From UBA1172 sp002457135 (GTDB taxonomy: Bacteria > Pseudomonadota > Alphaproteobacteria > Puniceispirillales > UBA1172), in assembly GCA_965660935.1 (NCBI GenBank), contig CBFIBR010000002.1, positions 1-64,000 on the forward strand: a stretch of DNA of 64,000 nt, in the 5' to 3' direction. The stretch's first letter is position 1. Each line of letters opens with the position of its first letter. The position numbers and the translations under genes are program-made. The notes under the pieces were generated by a model that was not told the DNA's origin, made no database searches, and worked only from the letters and a program-made list of their open reading frames with translations. Positions 1 to 7,794 of the stretch are shown piece after piece.

Positions 1-500
1 ATTGTGACACGATCACCATCTTTGGCTTGAGCGCGTGCGCTCTCTTTCCAAGATTTCCGCTGCTCTCGAAGAGTTGCGATCATTTCCTTGATATCAGCTG
101 CGCTGATCTTGCATTTGGTTTGTTCGATTTCAACACCATCGAGTAGTTCAGGGTCAATTTCAGGGAAGGTTTCAAAGGTTGCTTTGAAACTGAAATCCTG
201 ACCTTCTTCAAAGGTGACGTCGTCAATTGTCGGCTGCCCGATGGGCTTGACGTCATGCTCTGAGAGCGCCTGCCCGAGTGCTTTCTCCATCAGGTCTGAT
301 ACGATTTCTTGGCGAATGGCTTGACCATAGCGTTGACGGACAACAGAGGCTGGAACTTTTCCGGGGCGAAAGCCATCGATCCGCACGCGCTTTGCAGTGT
401 CTTTCAGCTTCGACTCAAACTCGGTCTCAACGTCCGCTGCCGGCACAGTGATGGTGAATTGACGCTCAAGCGCGCTTGGTGATTCCAGGACGACCTGCAT
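1..500 (-). CDS. tig: Trigger factor, N-terminal part (cut by window edge)
   Basis: Ribosome-associated chaperone and peptidyl-prolyl isomerase that binds nascent chains at the exit tunnel. About 166 N-terminal residues are present, starting MQVVLES at the ATG at 500. The ribosome-docking loop GFRPGK lies at residues 43-48 within the ribosome-binding domain, and the reading frame stays open to base 1. The PPIase and C-terminal domains lie outside the window. The gene has tRNA-Leu just upstream, as is common in alphaproteobacteria, where clpP usually follows. The identification is firm; completeness cannot be judged. Confidence 0.95.
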   Translation of the reverse strand, partial: MQVVLESPSALERQFTITVPAADVETEFESKLKDTAKRVRIDGFRPGKVPASVVRQRYGQAIRQEIVSDLMEKALGQALSEHDVKPIGQPTIDDVTFEEGQDFSFKATFETFPEIDPELLDGVEIEQTKCKISAADIKEMIATLREQRKSWKESARAQAKDGDRVT

Positions 501-573
501 GGACTACCTCAAAAGTGAATTCGATGAAAATAAACGCGCAAGGATACTGTGTTCGACTGCACTCGTACAGTCA

Positions 574-658
<85 letters not shown>

Positions 659-699
659 GATCAGGCCGTTATAGCAGGGAAGACCGATCAGGCAAATGA

Positions 700-1077
700 T
701 TAAGCCGACGGATCAGGGGTGAAGGGCGGGATCGTCTCAGGGAAGACATGCTGGCCATTATCCCCCAGGGGTATGGCCACCGCCCACAGCACCTGATCCA
801 TCCCCAGCGAGGCGTAAAGATGGGGGAACATTACGCCTCCCCTCGCCTCCTCCCATGTGAGCGCGACTTTATCGGTTGCCACCGCCACCAGCATCAGCCC
901 CTCAACACCATTGAAATGGAGCCAGGCGGTTTCGGCCACCTGATCGGGTGTTGAGAAATGGATATACCCGTCCTCAAGATCAATGCCGGAGCCGTGAAAT
1001 GCCCCTTCTTTCTCAGCCTCACGCCAGATGGTTTCAGGGCAGATTTTAAAGACAAGTGCAGGCGGGTGAATAGTCAT
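700..1077 (-). CDS. DUF952 family protein
   Basis: Small soluble protein of 125 residues. It matches the DUF952 fold family by its length and by the pattern KICPETIWREAEKEG near the N-terminus, the DGYIHFSTPDQ segment (about residues 37-47) and HLYASLG towards the end. The family is widespread, and its relation to ADP-ribosyltransferase-like folds is uncertain; no reaction can be assigned here. It is a stand-alone gene, downstream of a divergently read gene pair. The ATG at 1077 is the only good start. Confidence 0.75.
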   Translation of the reverse strand: MTIHPPALVFKICPETIWREAEKEGAFHGSGIDLEDGYIHFSTPDQVAETAWLHFNGVEGLMLVAVATDKVALTWEEARGGVMFPHLYASLGMDQVLWAVAIPLGDNGQHVFPETIPPFTPDPSA

Positions 1078-1153
1078 CGGAATCCTTCTGTTTGGCGTTG
1101 CGATACGCTATCATAATGGGTAAACAGGTGGCAGAATTAATCGGGAGATAAAA

Positions 1154-1579
1154 ATGCCACTTACGCTTGAAAAAGCAAACACTATCATTTCGGCTGCGCT
1201 TGAACACGCACGCCAGGAAAACCTCAAACCGCTGAGCGTGATCATCCTCGATGACCGCGCTGCCCTGGTGGCGGCACAGTCCGAGGACGGTGTCAGCATC
1301 ATGCGATCCAAAATTGCCTTTGGCAAGGCCAACGGGGCCATCCAGCTGGGCATGGGGTCACGCGCCCTGATGGCGCGCGCAGAACAGCAGGCTTATTTTG
1401 TTTCCGCCATCAACGGTACCGCTGGTGGTGATCTTGTTCCCGTACCCGGCGGCGTTCTGATCGAAGACAATGGCAAGGTGGTTGGCGTAATCGGAATTTC
1501 CGGTGACGTTTCCGACAACGATGAAGCCGCTGCTATTGCCGGCATCACCGCTGCGGGTTTCAGCGCGATTACCGGATGA
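1154..1579 (+). CDS. GlcG/HbpS-like heme-degrading-domain protein
   Basis: Protein of 141 residues of the GlcG/HbpS (PduO C-terminal-like) family. Typical features are an N-terminal helix (LEKANTIISAALEHARQ), a strand pair LSVIILDDRAALVAAQSEDG, the Gly-rich loop PVPGGVLI and the ending VVGVIGISGDVSDNDEAAA. Family members bind heme or cobalamin-like ligands or work beside oxidases; no specific substrate is visible. A GGGAG ribosome-binding site precedes the ATG at 1154. The stop overlaps the next gene by 4 bp (ATGA), so the two are translationally coupled. Confidence 0.8.
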   Translation: MPLTLEKANTIISAALEHARQENLKPLSVIILDDRAALVAAQSEDGVSIMRSKIAFGKANGAIQLGMGSRALMARAEQQAYFVSAINGTAGGDLVPVPGGVLIEDNGKVVGVIGISGDVSDNDEAAAIAGITAAGFSAITG

Positions 1580-2007
1580 ACGGATCGCGGCCACCCATGA
1601 TGGCAAGCCTGCTCGGCTGGGGCGGGGTTATCCCCTTTGCCGCGGCCGCGCTGGCCTGGCTTTATGGTGAGCCGATCCACCGGATTTATGCGCTCCAGCT
1701 CGGCACAATCTATGCCGGGACGATCATCGTTTTTCTGGGGGCCGTGCATTGGGGGCTTGCCATCAGTAACGAGGGCAAGCGTAATGCCTGGCTGGTCTGG
1801 TCAATCCTGCCGTCACTGGCGGTAACGCTGGTGCTTTTCCTGCCAGCCCCGGTGAGGCCGCTCCCCATGCTGGCCGGATTGCTGATCTGCTGGGGGGTTG
1901 ACCGGTTTGCCCTCGCTCTGGGGCTGATCCCGGGCTGGTACATGCGGCTGCGCCACGGGCTGACGATTGCGGCCAGCCTTTCCATGGCGACACTGGCCTT
2001 TACCTGA
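1576..2007 (+). CDS. DUF3429 family integral membrane protein
   Basis: Protein of 143 residues with four to five hydrophobic segments (about residues 11-27, 37-57, 69-90, 94-115 and 125-140), so it is an inner-membrane protein. The pattern GWGGVIPFAAAALAWL and the repeated short helices fit DUF3429. No catalytic motif is visible and the function is unknown. It overlaps the preceding GlcG-like gene by 4 bp, which implies co-translation and perhaps a joint role. It converges on a DMT permease with only 13 bp between the stops. Confidence 0.75.
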   Translation: MNGSRPPMMASLLGWGGVIPFAAAALAWLYGEPIHRIYALQLGTIYAGTIIVFLGAVHWGLAISNEGKRNAWLVWSILPSLAVTLVLFLPAPVRPLPMLAGLLICWGVDRFALALGLIPGWYMRLRHGLTIAASLSMATLAFT

Positions 2008-2020
2008 ATAAACAGGTGAC

Positions 2021-2905
2021 CTAGCGGCGCAGAATCAGCACGTTTCCGCCCGCTACAAGGGCAATCCCGAGGATGGATAACAGCGTCCATTCATACCCCT
2101 CAAGGGCTGATGAAATCAGCAGGGCGAAAACCGGGAACACCACGGTGGCATAGCCTGCCCGGCCCGGGCCGATCCGGCCAACCAGCAGCAGGTAGGATGA
2201 AAACGTTGCCACCGATGATATGATGGCAAGCCAGAATAATCCGCCCAGATACGGCACCGTCCATTCAACGGTAAAGGTATTGCCCTGATAAAAGTTCCAG
2301 GCAAAGAGATAGACCGCGCCATACATCATCCCCCAGGCATTCATGGTCATGACCGAAAACCCCTGACGCTGGCTGGATGCGGAAATCACACTGCCAACCG
2401 AAAAACTGAGCGTACCGATCAGGCACAGCACAAAGCTGGTCATGGCCCCGGCTCCCAACGCCAAATTCAGTTCGGAAAAATCAATTTCGGGGGCATAGAG
2501 AATGCCAACACCGATAAAGCCGATGAGGGCAGCACCCAGATGCGAAAGCCTCGGCATCCGCCTGGTGAGGCCAGCATCAAGCAGCATGATCACCGATGAT
2601 GCGAGCGCAAAGGCAACCGCCAGCAGCCCGGATGTCACCCACAGGCCAGCGTTGTAATAGAGCGAGAAATTGAGCGAAAAGATAAACAGTCCCAGCGCGG
2701 CCGGCCTGATATGTTCACGGGGTGACAGCATCAGCGGCGCACGGCTGATCGAGGCGATCACAACCATCACCATCCCGGCAATCAGAAACCGCCAGAAAAC
2801 CGATACTTCAGGATCGACAACGCCGAGTTGCCATTTCAGCCCGATCCAGCTGGTTGACCAGCCGAACAGCGTCACGCCATAGAGAAAATAGTCAAATGGC
2901 TTCAT
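2021..2905 (-). CDS. DMT superfamily (EamA) transporter
   Basis: Inner-membrane permease of 294 residues with about ten hydrophobic helices arranged as two EamA repeats. The first repeat contains WIGLKWQLGVVDPEVSVFWRF, typical of EamA families, and the second contains SLLGIALVAGGNVLIL at the C-terminus. Substrates of such carriers (amino acids, nucleosides, metabolites) cannot be predicted from sequence. A longer frame extends to 2977, but that would run through tRNA-Pro, so the ATG at 2905 (MKPFDYFLYG) is chosen. The gene is read away from the tRNA. Confidence 0.85.
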   Translation of the reverse strand: MKPFDYFLYGVTLFGWSTSWIGLKWQLGVVDPEVSVFWRFLIAGMVMVVIASISRAPLMLSPREHIRPAALGLFIFSLNFSLYYNAGLWVTSGLLAVAFALASSVIMLLDAGLTRRMPRLSHLGAALIGFIGVGILYAPEIDFSELNLALGAGAMTSFVLCLIGTLSFSVGSVISASSQRQGFSVMTMNAWGMMYGAVYLFAWNFYQGNTFTVEWTVPYLGGLFWLAIISSVATFSSYLLLVGRIGPGRAGYATVVFPVFALLISSALEGYEWTLLSILGIALVAGGNVLILRR

Positions 2906-2940
2906 GCAAGGGCCTGAAAATGTTGGAGATTTGGTGAGAA

Positions 2941-3017
2941 TGGTCGGAGTGGCGGGATTTGAACCCACGACCCCCACACCCCCAGTATGGTGCGCTACCA
3001 GGCTGCGCTACACTCCG
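2941..3017 (-). tRNA. tRNA-Pro (anticodon GGG)
   Basis: A 77-nt gene on the minus strand. The acceptor CGGAGTG pairs with CACTCCG, followed by discriminator A and encoded CCA (2941-2943). Anticodon stem CCATA/TGTGG (with one G-T pair) closes loop CTGGGGG, giving GGG. The T arm contains GGTTCAAATC. It lies downstream of merR and ihfA in the same orientation, a placement seen in many alphaproteobacteria. Confidence 0.95.
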
Positions 3018-3075
3018 ACTGACTTCTTATAGCGAAGCCGGATCAACTTGAGAAGAAAAATCAGTGAGGGGATTA

Positions 3076-3152
3076 AAAGCCGGGGTGCCAGAGACGGAAG
3101 CCTAAAGCCTGGCGAGACGATCATTTGCCTGATGCAAGAGCGACAAGGCACG
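3076..3152. repeat. 77-bp direct repeat, left copy (gap flank)
   Basis: These 77 bases are identical to 3253-3329 and end exactly at the first N. Two contig ends sharing a 77-bp overlap, a common assembler word length, would give this picture. It is therefore probably an assembly artefact and not a biological repeat. Confidence 0.9.
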
Positions 3153-3252
3153 NNNNNNNNNNNNNNNNNNNNNNNNNNNNNNNNNNNNNNNNNNNNNNNN
3201 NNNNNNNNNNNNNNNNNNNNNNNNNNNNNNNNNNNNNNNNNNNNNNNNNNNN
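3153..3252. other. Assembly gap of 100 N
   Basis: Exactly 100 N characters, the conventional size for a gap of unknown length. Because the two flanks are identical over 77 bp, the gap most likely has negative length, meaning the contigs overlap and nothing is missing. Confidence 0.95.
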
Positions 3253-3329
3253 AAAGCCGGGGTGCCAGAGACGGAAGCCTAAAGCCTGGCGAGACGATCA
3301 TTTGCCTGATGCAAGAGCGACAAGGCACG
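3253..3329. repeat. 77-bp direct repeat, right copy (gap flank)
   Basis: Identical to 3076-3152 and starting at the first base after the N run. It contains the last 16 codons and the stop codon (3279-3281) of merR, so that gene is complete on this contig. Confidence 0.9.
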
Positions 3330-3617
3330 GGCGGTATCAGGGACAGGTGCCGTGGCGGCTGGTGCTGCACCCGCTGAACGTTCCTTCAACACCTGCTGGG
3401 CGCCCTTGATGGTATAGCCCTCATCATAAAGGAGAGAGCGTATCCGTTTCAGGAGCGTAATATCATCGGGTCGGTAATAACGGCGACCGCCACTGCGTTT
3501 GATCGGCTTGATCTGATTGAACCGCGTTTCCCAGAACCGCAGGACATGCGCCGGTATGCCCAACAGGGACGAAACCTCAGAGATATTGCGGAATGCTTCA
3601 GGTGCCTTTTCAACCAT
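3279..3617 (-). CDS. MerR-family DNA-binding protein
   Basis: Short regulator of 112 residues. The winged helix-turn-helix occupies about residues 9-75, with FRNISEVSSLLGIPAHVLRF as recognition helix region and the wing RRYYRPDDITLL. It has only a short, Ala/Pro-rich linker and a helical tail after that, with no effector-binding domain and no metal-binding cysteines. This fits the small MerR-like protein found directly after ihfA in many alphaproteobacteria, whose target is unknown. It lies 14 bp after ihfA in the same direction and is probably cotranscribed. The stop is inside the right-hand gap flank, so the gene is intact. Confidence 0.85.
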   Translation of the reverse strand: MVEKAPEAFRNISEVSSLLGIPAHVLRFWETRFNQIKPIKRSGGRRYYRPDDITLLKRIRSLLYDEGYTIKGAQQVLKERSAGAAPAATAPVPDTARALSLLHQANDRLARL

Positions 3618-3631
3618 GGCGGCCCCCCCGG

Positions 3632-3922
3632 TTAGTCGTCGTTCAGGCGATCACGGAGAATATGGGATGGTCGAAACGAAAGAACACGGCGGGGAGTGAT
3701 CGGCACTTCCTGGCCTGTTTTGGGGTTGCGGCCAATCCGTTCAGACTTGCTGCGAACAGAAAAGCTGCCGAACGAGGAGATTTTCACGGTCTCCCCTTTT
3801 TCGAGGGAAAGCGAAACCTCTTCCAGAATTGTAGCGACAATATCAGCGGATTCGCTGCGGGACAGCCCAATCTGCTGGTAAATTGATTCCGCTAAATCTG
3901 CTCTGATAACTGATTTTCCCAT
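3632..3922 (-). CDS. ihfA: Integration host factor subunit alpha
   Basis: Nucleoid protein of 96 residues that heterodimerises with IhfB and bends DNA sharply. The HU/IHF fold is evident: N-terminal helices RADLAESIYQQIGLSR, the signature KISSFGSFSVRSKSERIGRN and the arm motif GRNPKTGQEVPI (about residues 64-75), which includes the intercalating proline. The alpha assignment rests on sequence similarity to IhfA and the position after fabH with merR downstream. It is 83 bp from fabH. Confidence 0.93.
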   Translation of the reverse strand: MGKSVIRADLAESIYQQIGLSRSESADIVATILEEVSLSLEKGETVKISSFGSFSVRSKSERIGRNPKTGQEVPITPRRVLSFRPSHILRDRLNDD

Positions 3923-4005
3923 AGCGTCACCTTAACAAAAAAGAGGGTACCGTCAAATACTAATATTGAAATATTGAGGATTAATCCCGCCAAAAACAGC
4001 AGAAA

Positions 4006-4977
4006 TCAGGGCTTGCCGAAACGTGCCAGCGCCGCCCCCCAGCTCAACCCGCCCCCGATAGCCTCAAACGCGATGACGTGGCCGGGCTTGATCCGGCCGT
4101 CCGCTACCGCCGTATCAAGCGCCAGCGGTATCGATGCGGCTGATGTGTTGGCGTGTTCGTGAACGGTGCGAACAACCTTGTTCTCATCCAGATTGAGCTT
4201 CTTCTGCATGCTGTCGATGATGCGCAGGTTGGCCTGATGCGGCACCAGCCAGTCAACATCCGATGCCTCAAGCCCTGAAATCTTCAGCGCGGCTTCCATG
4301 GAGGATGACAGCTTTTCAACAGCGTGGCGAAACACTTCCCTGCCCTTCATGCGGACATGGCCGACCGTACCAGTGCTGGAAACCCCGCCATCGACATAGA
4401 GGATATCCTTGAACCGGCCATCGGTATAAAGCGTTGAGGACAGAATGCCCCAGCCGTCATGGTCTTCCGATGCCTCAAGCACCACGGCCCCTGCCCCGTC
4501 ACCGAACAGCACCGCGGTTGAGCGATCCTCCCAGTCCAGAATGCGGGTGAAACTCTCCGCCCCGATGACCAGCGCCTTGTTGGCCTTGCCGCATTTGACC
4601 ATGCTGTCGCCGACATCCAGCCCATAGACAAAACCGGCACAGACGGCCTGAACATCAAAGGCAAAGGCATTGCTGGCCCCAAGCCCGGCCTGAACCGTGG
4701 CCGCTGTTGCCGGAAAGGTATCATCAGGGGTGGTGGTGGCGATAATGATGCAGTCAAGATCAGTGGCATTGAGGCCAGCGTGTTCAAGCGCCTTTTCACC
4801 GGCGGCAATGGCAAGGTCCGATGTTTTCTGCCCCTCGGCAACCATGTGACGCTGGCCTATGCCTGTGCGCTGGCGAATCCATTCATCGCTGGTGTCCATG
4901 CGGGCGGCCAGATCATCGTTGGTGATAATGCGTTCTGGAAGATACGACCCTGTTCCGGTAATCAAAGTTTGACGCAT
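4006..4977 (-). CDS. fabH: Beta-ketoacyl-ACP synthase III
   Basis: Starts type II fatty acid synthesis by condensing acetyl-CoA with malonyl-ACP. The protein has 323 residues, the normal family length. The thiolase-fold catalytic triad is complete: Cys113 in AVCAGFVYG, His247 in PHQANLRI and Asn277 in ANTSAASI. The GDGAGAVVL segment (160-168) and the C-terminal GGGLSWGAALAR are also typical. It starts 5 bp after the plsX stop, so the two are coupled, linking phospholipid and fatty acid synthesis. Confidence 0.96.
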   Translation of the reverse strand: MRQTLITGTGSYLPERIITNDDLAARMDTSDEWIRQRTGIGQRHMVAEGQKTSDLAIAAGEKALEHAGLNATDLDCIIIATTTPDDTFPATAATVQAGLGASNAFAFDVQAVCAGFVYGLDVGDSMVKCGKANKALVIGAESFTRILDWEDRSTAVLFGDGAGAVVLEASEDHDGWGILSSTLYTDGRFKDILYVDGGVSSTGTVGHVRMKGREVFRHAVEKLSSSMEAALKISGLEASDVDWLVPHQANLRIIDSMQKKLNLDENKVVRTVHEHANTSAASIPLALDTAVADGRIKPGHVIAFEAIGGGLSWGAALARFGKP

Positions 4978-4982
4978 GCTGA

Positions 4983-6122
4983 TCAGTCCTCATCCTTCTG
5001 AAGCGTTTCAATCGCCATCACAGACCGTTCAACCGATTGTTTCAGATCACTCATAAAATCCTGCCTGATCATGGTGACAGCGGCACCGATCGCATTGGCA
5101 AAGCCCTTGGCATCCGCGCTGCCATGCGATTTTACAACAATGCCGTTCAGGCCAAGCAGCACCGCACCGTTATAGGTCTGGGGGTTGAGCTTGCGGCGAA
5201 GCTCTTTCAGGGATTGCCGCGCCAGCAGGTATCCAAGCCTCGACAGGAGGGAGGATTTGAAACTGCGGCGCATCATCGTTGTCACGAATTTGGCCGTGCC
5301 TTCAGCGGTTTTGAGCGCGATGTTGCCTGAAAACCCGTCAGTGACGATCACGTCAACCGTCCCCCGGGTGAAATCATCGCCTTCAACAAAACCGGCGTAA
5401 TTCAGCTTGACCTCGGGGTTGGAAAGAATGGTGGCGGCATCGCGGACTTTGGTGCTGCCTTTCTGTTCTTCCTCACCGACATTGAGCAGGCCAATGCTGG
5501 GTGACGGCCGACCGCTGGTGACACGGGCAAAGGCATCCCCCATAATGGCAAACTGGACCAGGTGGCGGGTTGAGCAATCAATATTCGCCCCGAGATCGAG
5601 AATACAGCAGGGTTTTTCCTCGGTAGGGACATAGGCGGCCAGGGCCGGGCGATCAATCCCTTCCATGGTGCGCAATCCCATCAGGGCCATGACCATCAAG
5701 GCCCCGGAGTTGCCAGCCGAGACAACGGCATCAGCCTCCCCCGCGCCGACCATATCAATCGCCAGCCGCATGGAGGTGTTCTTGCCGTTGCGCAGGGCCT
5801 GTGACGGTTTCTCATCAGCGGCAACAGCATCGGTTGTATGGACAATACGGGTTCCGGCCAGGTTGGGATGCTTTTCAATCAGCGGGCTGATCAGATCACG
5901 ATCACCGACCAGTATAGGATCGATATCCGGGTTCGTGCGCATGGCATTGGACAGCCCGTTGATAACAACACGGGGGGCCTGATCGCCACCCATGGCATCA
6001 ATGGCAATACGCAAAGATTTTGGTGAAGTGTTAGCGATTGTATCCGGCCTCTGCTCGTTAGCGTCTTTTTTAGAGTTTTTTCTTCCATTCGGCAAGAGAG
6101 GCAAAGGGATGCGTCGGATCAT
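4983..6122 (-). CDS. plsX: Phosphate acyltransferase PlsX
   Basis: Converts acyl-ACP to acyl-phosphate, the donor for glycerol-3-phosphate acylation. The family core begins at RIAIDAMGGDQAP and includes ADAVVSAGNSGALM, LDLGANIDC, LLNVGEEEQKG and VTDGFSGNIALK. The only in-frame ATG, at 6122, gives 379 residues with about 37 residues before the usual start and a 53-bp overlap with the upstream DUF177 gene. A TTG near 6014 would give the typical length, so the start is uncertain. The order DUF177-plsX-fabH is a conserved operon. Confidence 0.93.
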   Translation of the reverse strand: MIRRIPLPLLPNGRKNSKKDANEQRPDTIANTSPKSLRIAIDAMGGDQAPRVVINGLSNAMRTNPDIDPILVGDRDLISPLIEKHPNLAGTRIVHTTDAVAADEKPSQALRNGKNTSMRLAIDMVGAGEADAVVSAGNSGALMVMALMGLRTMEGIDRPALAAYVPTEEKPCCILDLGANIDCSTRHLVQFAIMGDAFARVTSGRPSPSIGLLNVGEEEQKGSTKVRDAATILSNPEVKLNYAGFVEGDDFTRGTVDVIVTDGFSGNIALKTAEGTAKFVTTMMRRSFKSSLLSRLGYLLARQSLKELRRKLNPQTYNGAVLLGLNGIVVKSHGSADAKGFANAIGAAVTMIRQDFMSDLKQSVERSVMAIETLQKDED

Positions 6123-6570
6123 CGAGGCGATCCGCGGTCACAAACCCCTCGGCTTCGGGGTCACGAGGCCATGCCGAAGCCTCCAGCCCGACCAGCTGGG
6201 CGATCATCTCCCCAACAGGAATAACGCCATTTTCAATAACCTCAACCGAAACCGCCATAGGGTCGATTTCAGCCTCCCCGTCATCATCCGCAAGGCTGGC
6301 AAACCGTTCGTGAACATCAATGGCAATGGATTCGGGTACCGGATTGCCTGTAACCCGGCAGCGCTGGATAATCGCGCCTTCGATCCGGCCCCTGATATCA
6401 TAGGCCCGGTCTGCTATTGATTTTGCCTTCAATTCGGCTGTCAGGCTGCAAACATCGACCCAGCCAAATCGTTCGGCCAGGGTGGTGCAATCCACCCGCT
6501 CGGCGTTGATGCTGAGTTTATGGGGTTTTCCCTGATCAAGGGTTTCCACCCTCAAGACGATATCCAGCAT
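6070..6570 (-). CDS. DUF177 (YceD-like) protein
   Basis: Protein of 166 residues of the YceD/DUF177 family, found upstream of rpmF or plsX and proposed to take part in large-subunit rRNA metabolism. Supporting features are the central ADRAYDIRGRIEGAIIQRCRV-like strand region with the single conserved Cys (RCRVTG), the acidic EAEIDPM motif and the C-terminal FASLAEWKKKL. Here it is not followed by a visible rpmF. Its 3' end overlaps the annotated 5' end of plsX. Confidence 0.85.
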   Translation of the reverse strand: MLDIVLRVETLDQGKPHKLSINAERVDCTTLAERFGWVDVCSLTAELKAKSIADRAYDIRGRIEGAIIQRCRVTGNPVPESIAIDVHERFASLADDDGEAEIDPMAVSVEVIENGVIPVGEMIAQLVGLEASAWPRDPEAEGFVTADRLDDPTHPFASLAEWKKKL

Positions 6571-6582
6571 TTCTGCCTCCCC

Positions 6583-7161
6583 TTACCCGTCAACCCTGGG
6601 GGACGACAGGTGAGACAGGGCTTCCCCCACCGTGGCAGCATCAAGATCAGCATCGGCAATACCGGAAAGGGCCTGATCAGCAGCCAGAACAGCATCAACC
6701 AGCCCGTTTTCAAGGGCGTTTTCACCATTATCACGATAGAGATTGCGTTCAAGCGCAAGGGCGAGGGCAGCGCGATCATTGGCGGCAATGCTGGTATCAT
6801 AGGCGGTCATGCGGCCGAGATAGGCCTTGGCCATGGTCTTGACCTTGTTGCCGACCTTGTTTTCGCTGACCCCGATTTCATGCAGGCCGAGGTCAAGATC
6901 AGCAAACATGGTATCAATCAGGCCCTGGGCACGCTCCTCCCCCGCATTATCGGGGATGGCGGATAAACGCCGGACCACCAGCACCGCGTTGAGGGTCAGG
7001 GTATCAAATCGGCCATCGAGGCCGTCATCAACCGAGAACCGTTGATAAAAATCACCATTCCGCGCCGCGGTGGCGACGGTCTGATACAGGGCAAAGGACG
7101 CATCATTCGCCGGACGCGCCCATTGCTCCACCTTGTTGCTTAGCCAGTTAAACATCGCCAA
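6583..7161 (-). CDS. Ubiquinol-cytochrome c chaperone (CBP3-like)
   Basis: Protein of 192 residues of the ubiquinol-cytochrome c chaperone family, related to yeast Cbp3, which helps assemble cytochrome b of the bc1 complex. Matching features are the N-terminal FNWLSNKVEQWARPANDASFALYQ-like helix, the central RFDTLTLNAVLVVRRL, and MFADLDLGLHEIGVSENKVG followed by AYLGRMTAYD. It begins MAMFNWL at 7161 and ends 12 bp before the DUF177 gene; the pairing of the two genes is widespread in alphaproteobacteria. It implies that the cell has a bc1 complex. Confidence 0.85.
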   Translation of the reverse strand: MAMFNWLSNKVEQWARPANDASFALYQTVATAARNGDFYQRFSVDDGLDGRFDTLTLNAVLVVRRLSAIPDNAGEERAQGLIDTMFADLDLGLHEIGVSENKVGNKVKTMAKAYLGRMTAYDTSIAANDRAALALALERNLYRDNGENALENGLVDAVLAADQALSGIADADLDAATVGEALSHLSSPRVDG

Positions 7162-7221
7162 ATCTGAATTAAATCAATTGACCCGCCATAAGAAAGACGG
7201 CATGACATCAGCAACAAACTG

Positions 7222-7698
7222 ATGCTAATGTTGAATACCATGAACACGACATATCCCAAAAGAATTTTCGCTTATGGACTGACAGCAGTTGCACTTACTG
7301 CCCTTGTTTCGGGCGGGTGCAGCAGCCGCGTTTATAATCATGGAAATCAGCTTGATCCGCTTTCCCTTTCCAAGGTCGAGCCGGGCAAGACCCGCCTGAT
7401 CGAGGTTGAGGCCCTGTTTGGCAAACCATCGGCCACGGGTGCCTTTGACAGCGGCAAGGTTTACTACATCACCCAGATCATGGAAGAAAAGCCGGGGGCG
7501 CGGAAAGAAACCATCAACCGCACCATTGTTGCCTTCTCCTATAACGACACCGGCCTCATCACCGCCATTGATATCACCGATGAGCAGACCGGCCGGACGA
7601 TCTTTCACCGTGATGAAAAAACCCCGACACCCGGCAATACCTACGGCATCCTGGAACAGATGTTCAGGAATGTTCAGCGCGGCGGTTTGAGCCAGTAA
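7222..7698 (+). CDS. bamE: Outer-membrane assembly lipoprotein BamE (SmpA/OmlA)
   Basis: Lipoprotein subunit of the beta-barrel assembly machinery. The N-terminus is a signal peptide ending in a lipobox-like VSGGC (Cys about residue 33), followed by the BamE core with LSKVEPGKTRLIEVEALFGKP (about residues 49-69) and the strand pair VYYITQIMEEK...TIVAFSYNDTGLI. Length is 158 residues from the ATG at 7222; ATGs at 7228 and 7240 are alternatives, and the last gives a more usual signal peptide. No strong Shine-Dalgarno sequence decides. It is divergent from the bc1 chaperone gene and followed by a strong terminator. Confidence 0.85.
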   Translation: MLMLNTMNTTYPKRIFAYGLTAVALTALVSGGCSSRVYNHGNQLDPLSLSKVEPGKTRLIEVEALFGKPSATGAFDSGKVYYITQIMEEKPGARKETINRTIVAFSYNDTGLITAIDITDEQTGRTIFHRDEKTPTPGNTYGILEQMFRNVQRGGLSQ

Positions 7699-7717
7699 TC
7701 CTGTTACCCGGAAATTA

Positions 7718-7747
7718 AAAAAGGCCCTTGCTGAGAAGGGCCTTTTT
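7718..7747. terminator. Bidirectional intrinsic terminator (bamE / hppA)
   Basis: A 12-bp perfect inverted repeat: 7718-7729 pairs with 7736-7747, loop GCTGAG, GC core GGCCC/GGGCC with an A-tract on the left and a T-tract on the right. It serves convergent bamE (plus) and hppA (minus). Confidence 0.92.
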
Positions 7748-7764
7748 CAAGAGTGAACATTCTT

Positions 7765-7794
7765 CCTGATCAGTGGGCGCCTGATCAGTGGGCG
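7765..7794. repeat. 15-bp tandem duplication over the hppA stop codon
   Basis: CCTGATCAGTGGGCG occurs twice in tandem (7765-7779 and 7780-7794). On the minus strand each copy encodes Ala-His-stop, so the unit duplicates the last codons and TGA of hppA. This looks like a recent slippage event. Confidence 0.9.

Noticed and set aside
2906..2977. N-terminal extension of the DMT transporter
   Set aside because: The extra 24 codons would be encoded partly by tRNA-Pro; MKPFDYF at 2905 fits the family.
3153..3252. A missing gene or disrupted merR in the N run
   Set aside because: merR ends with a stop inside the right flank, and the identical flanks imply overlap and not lost sequence.
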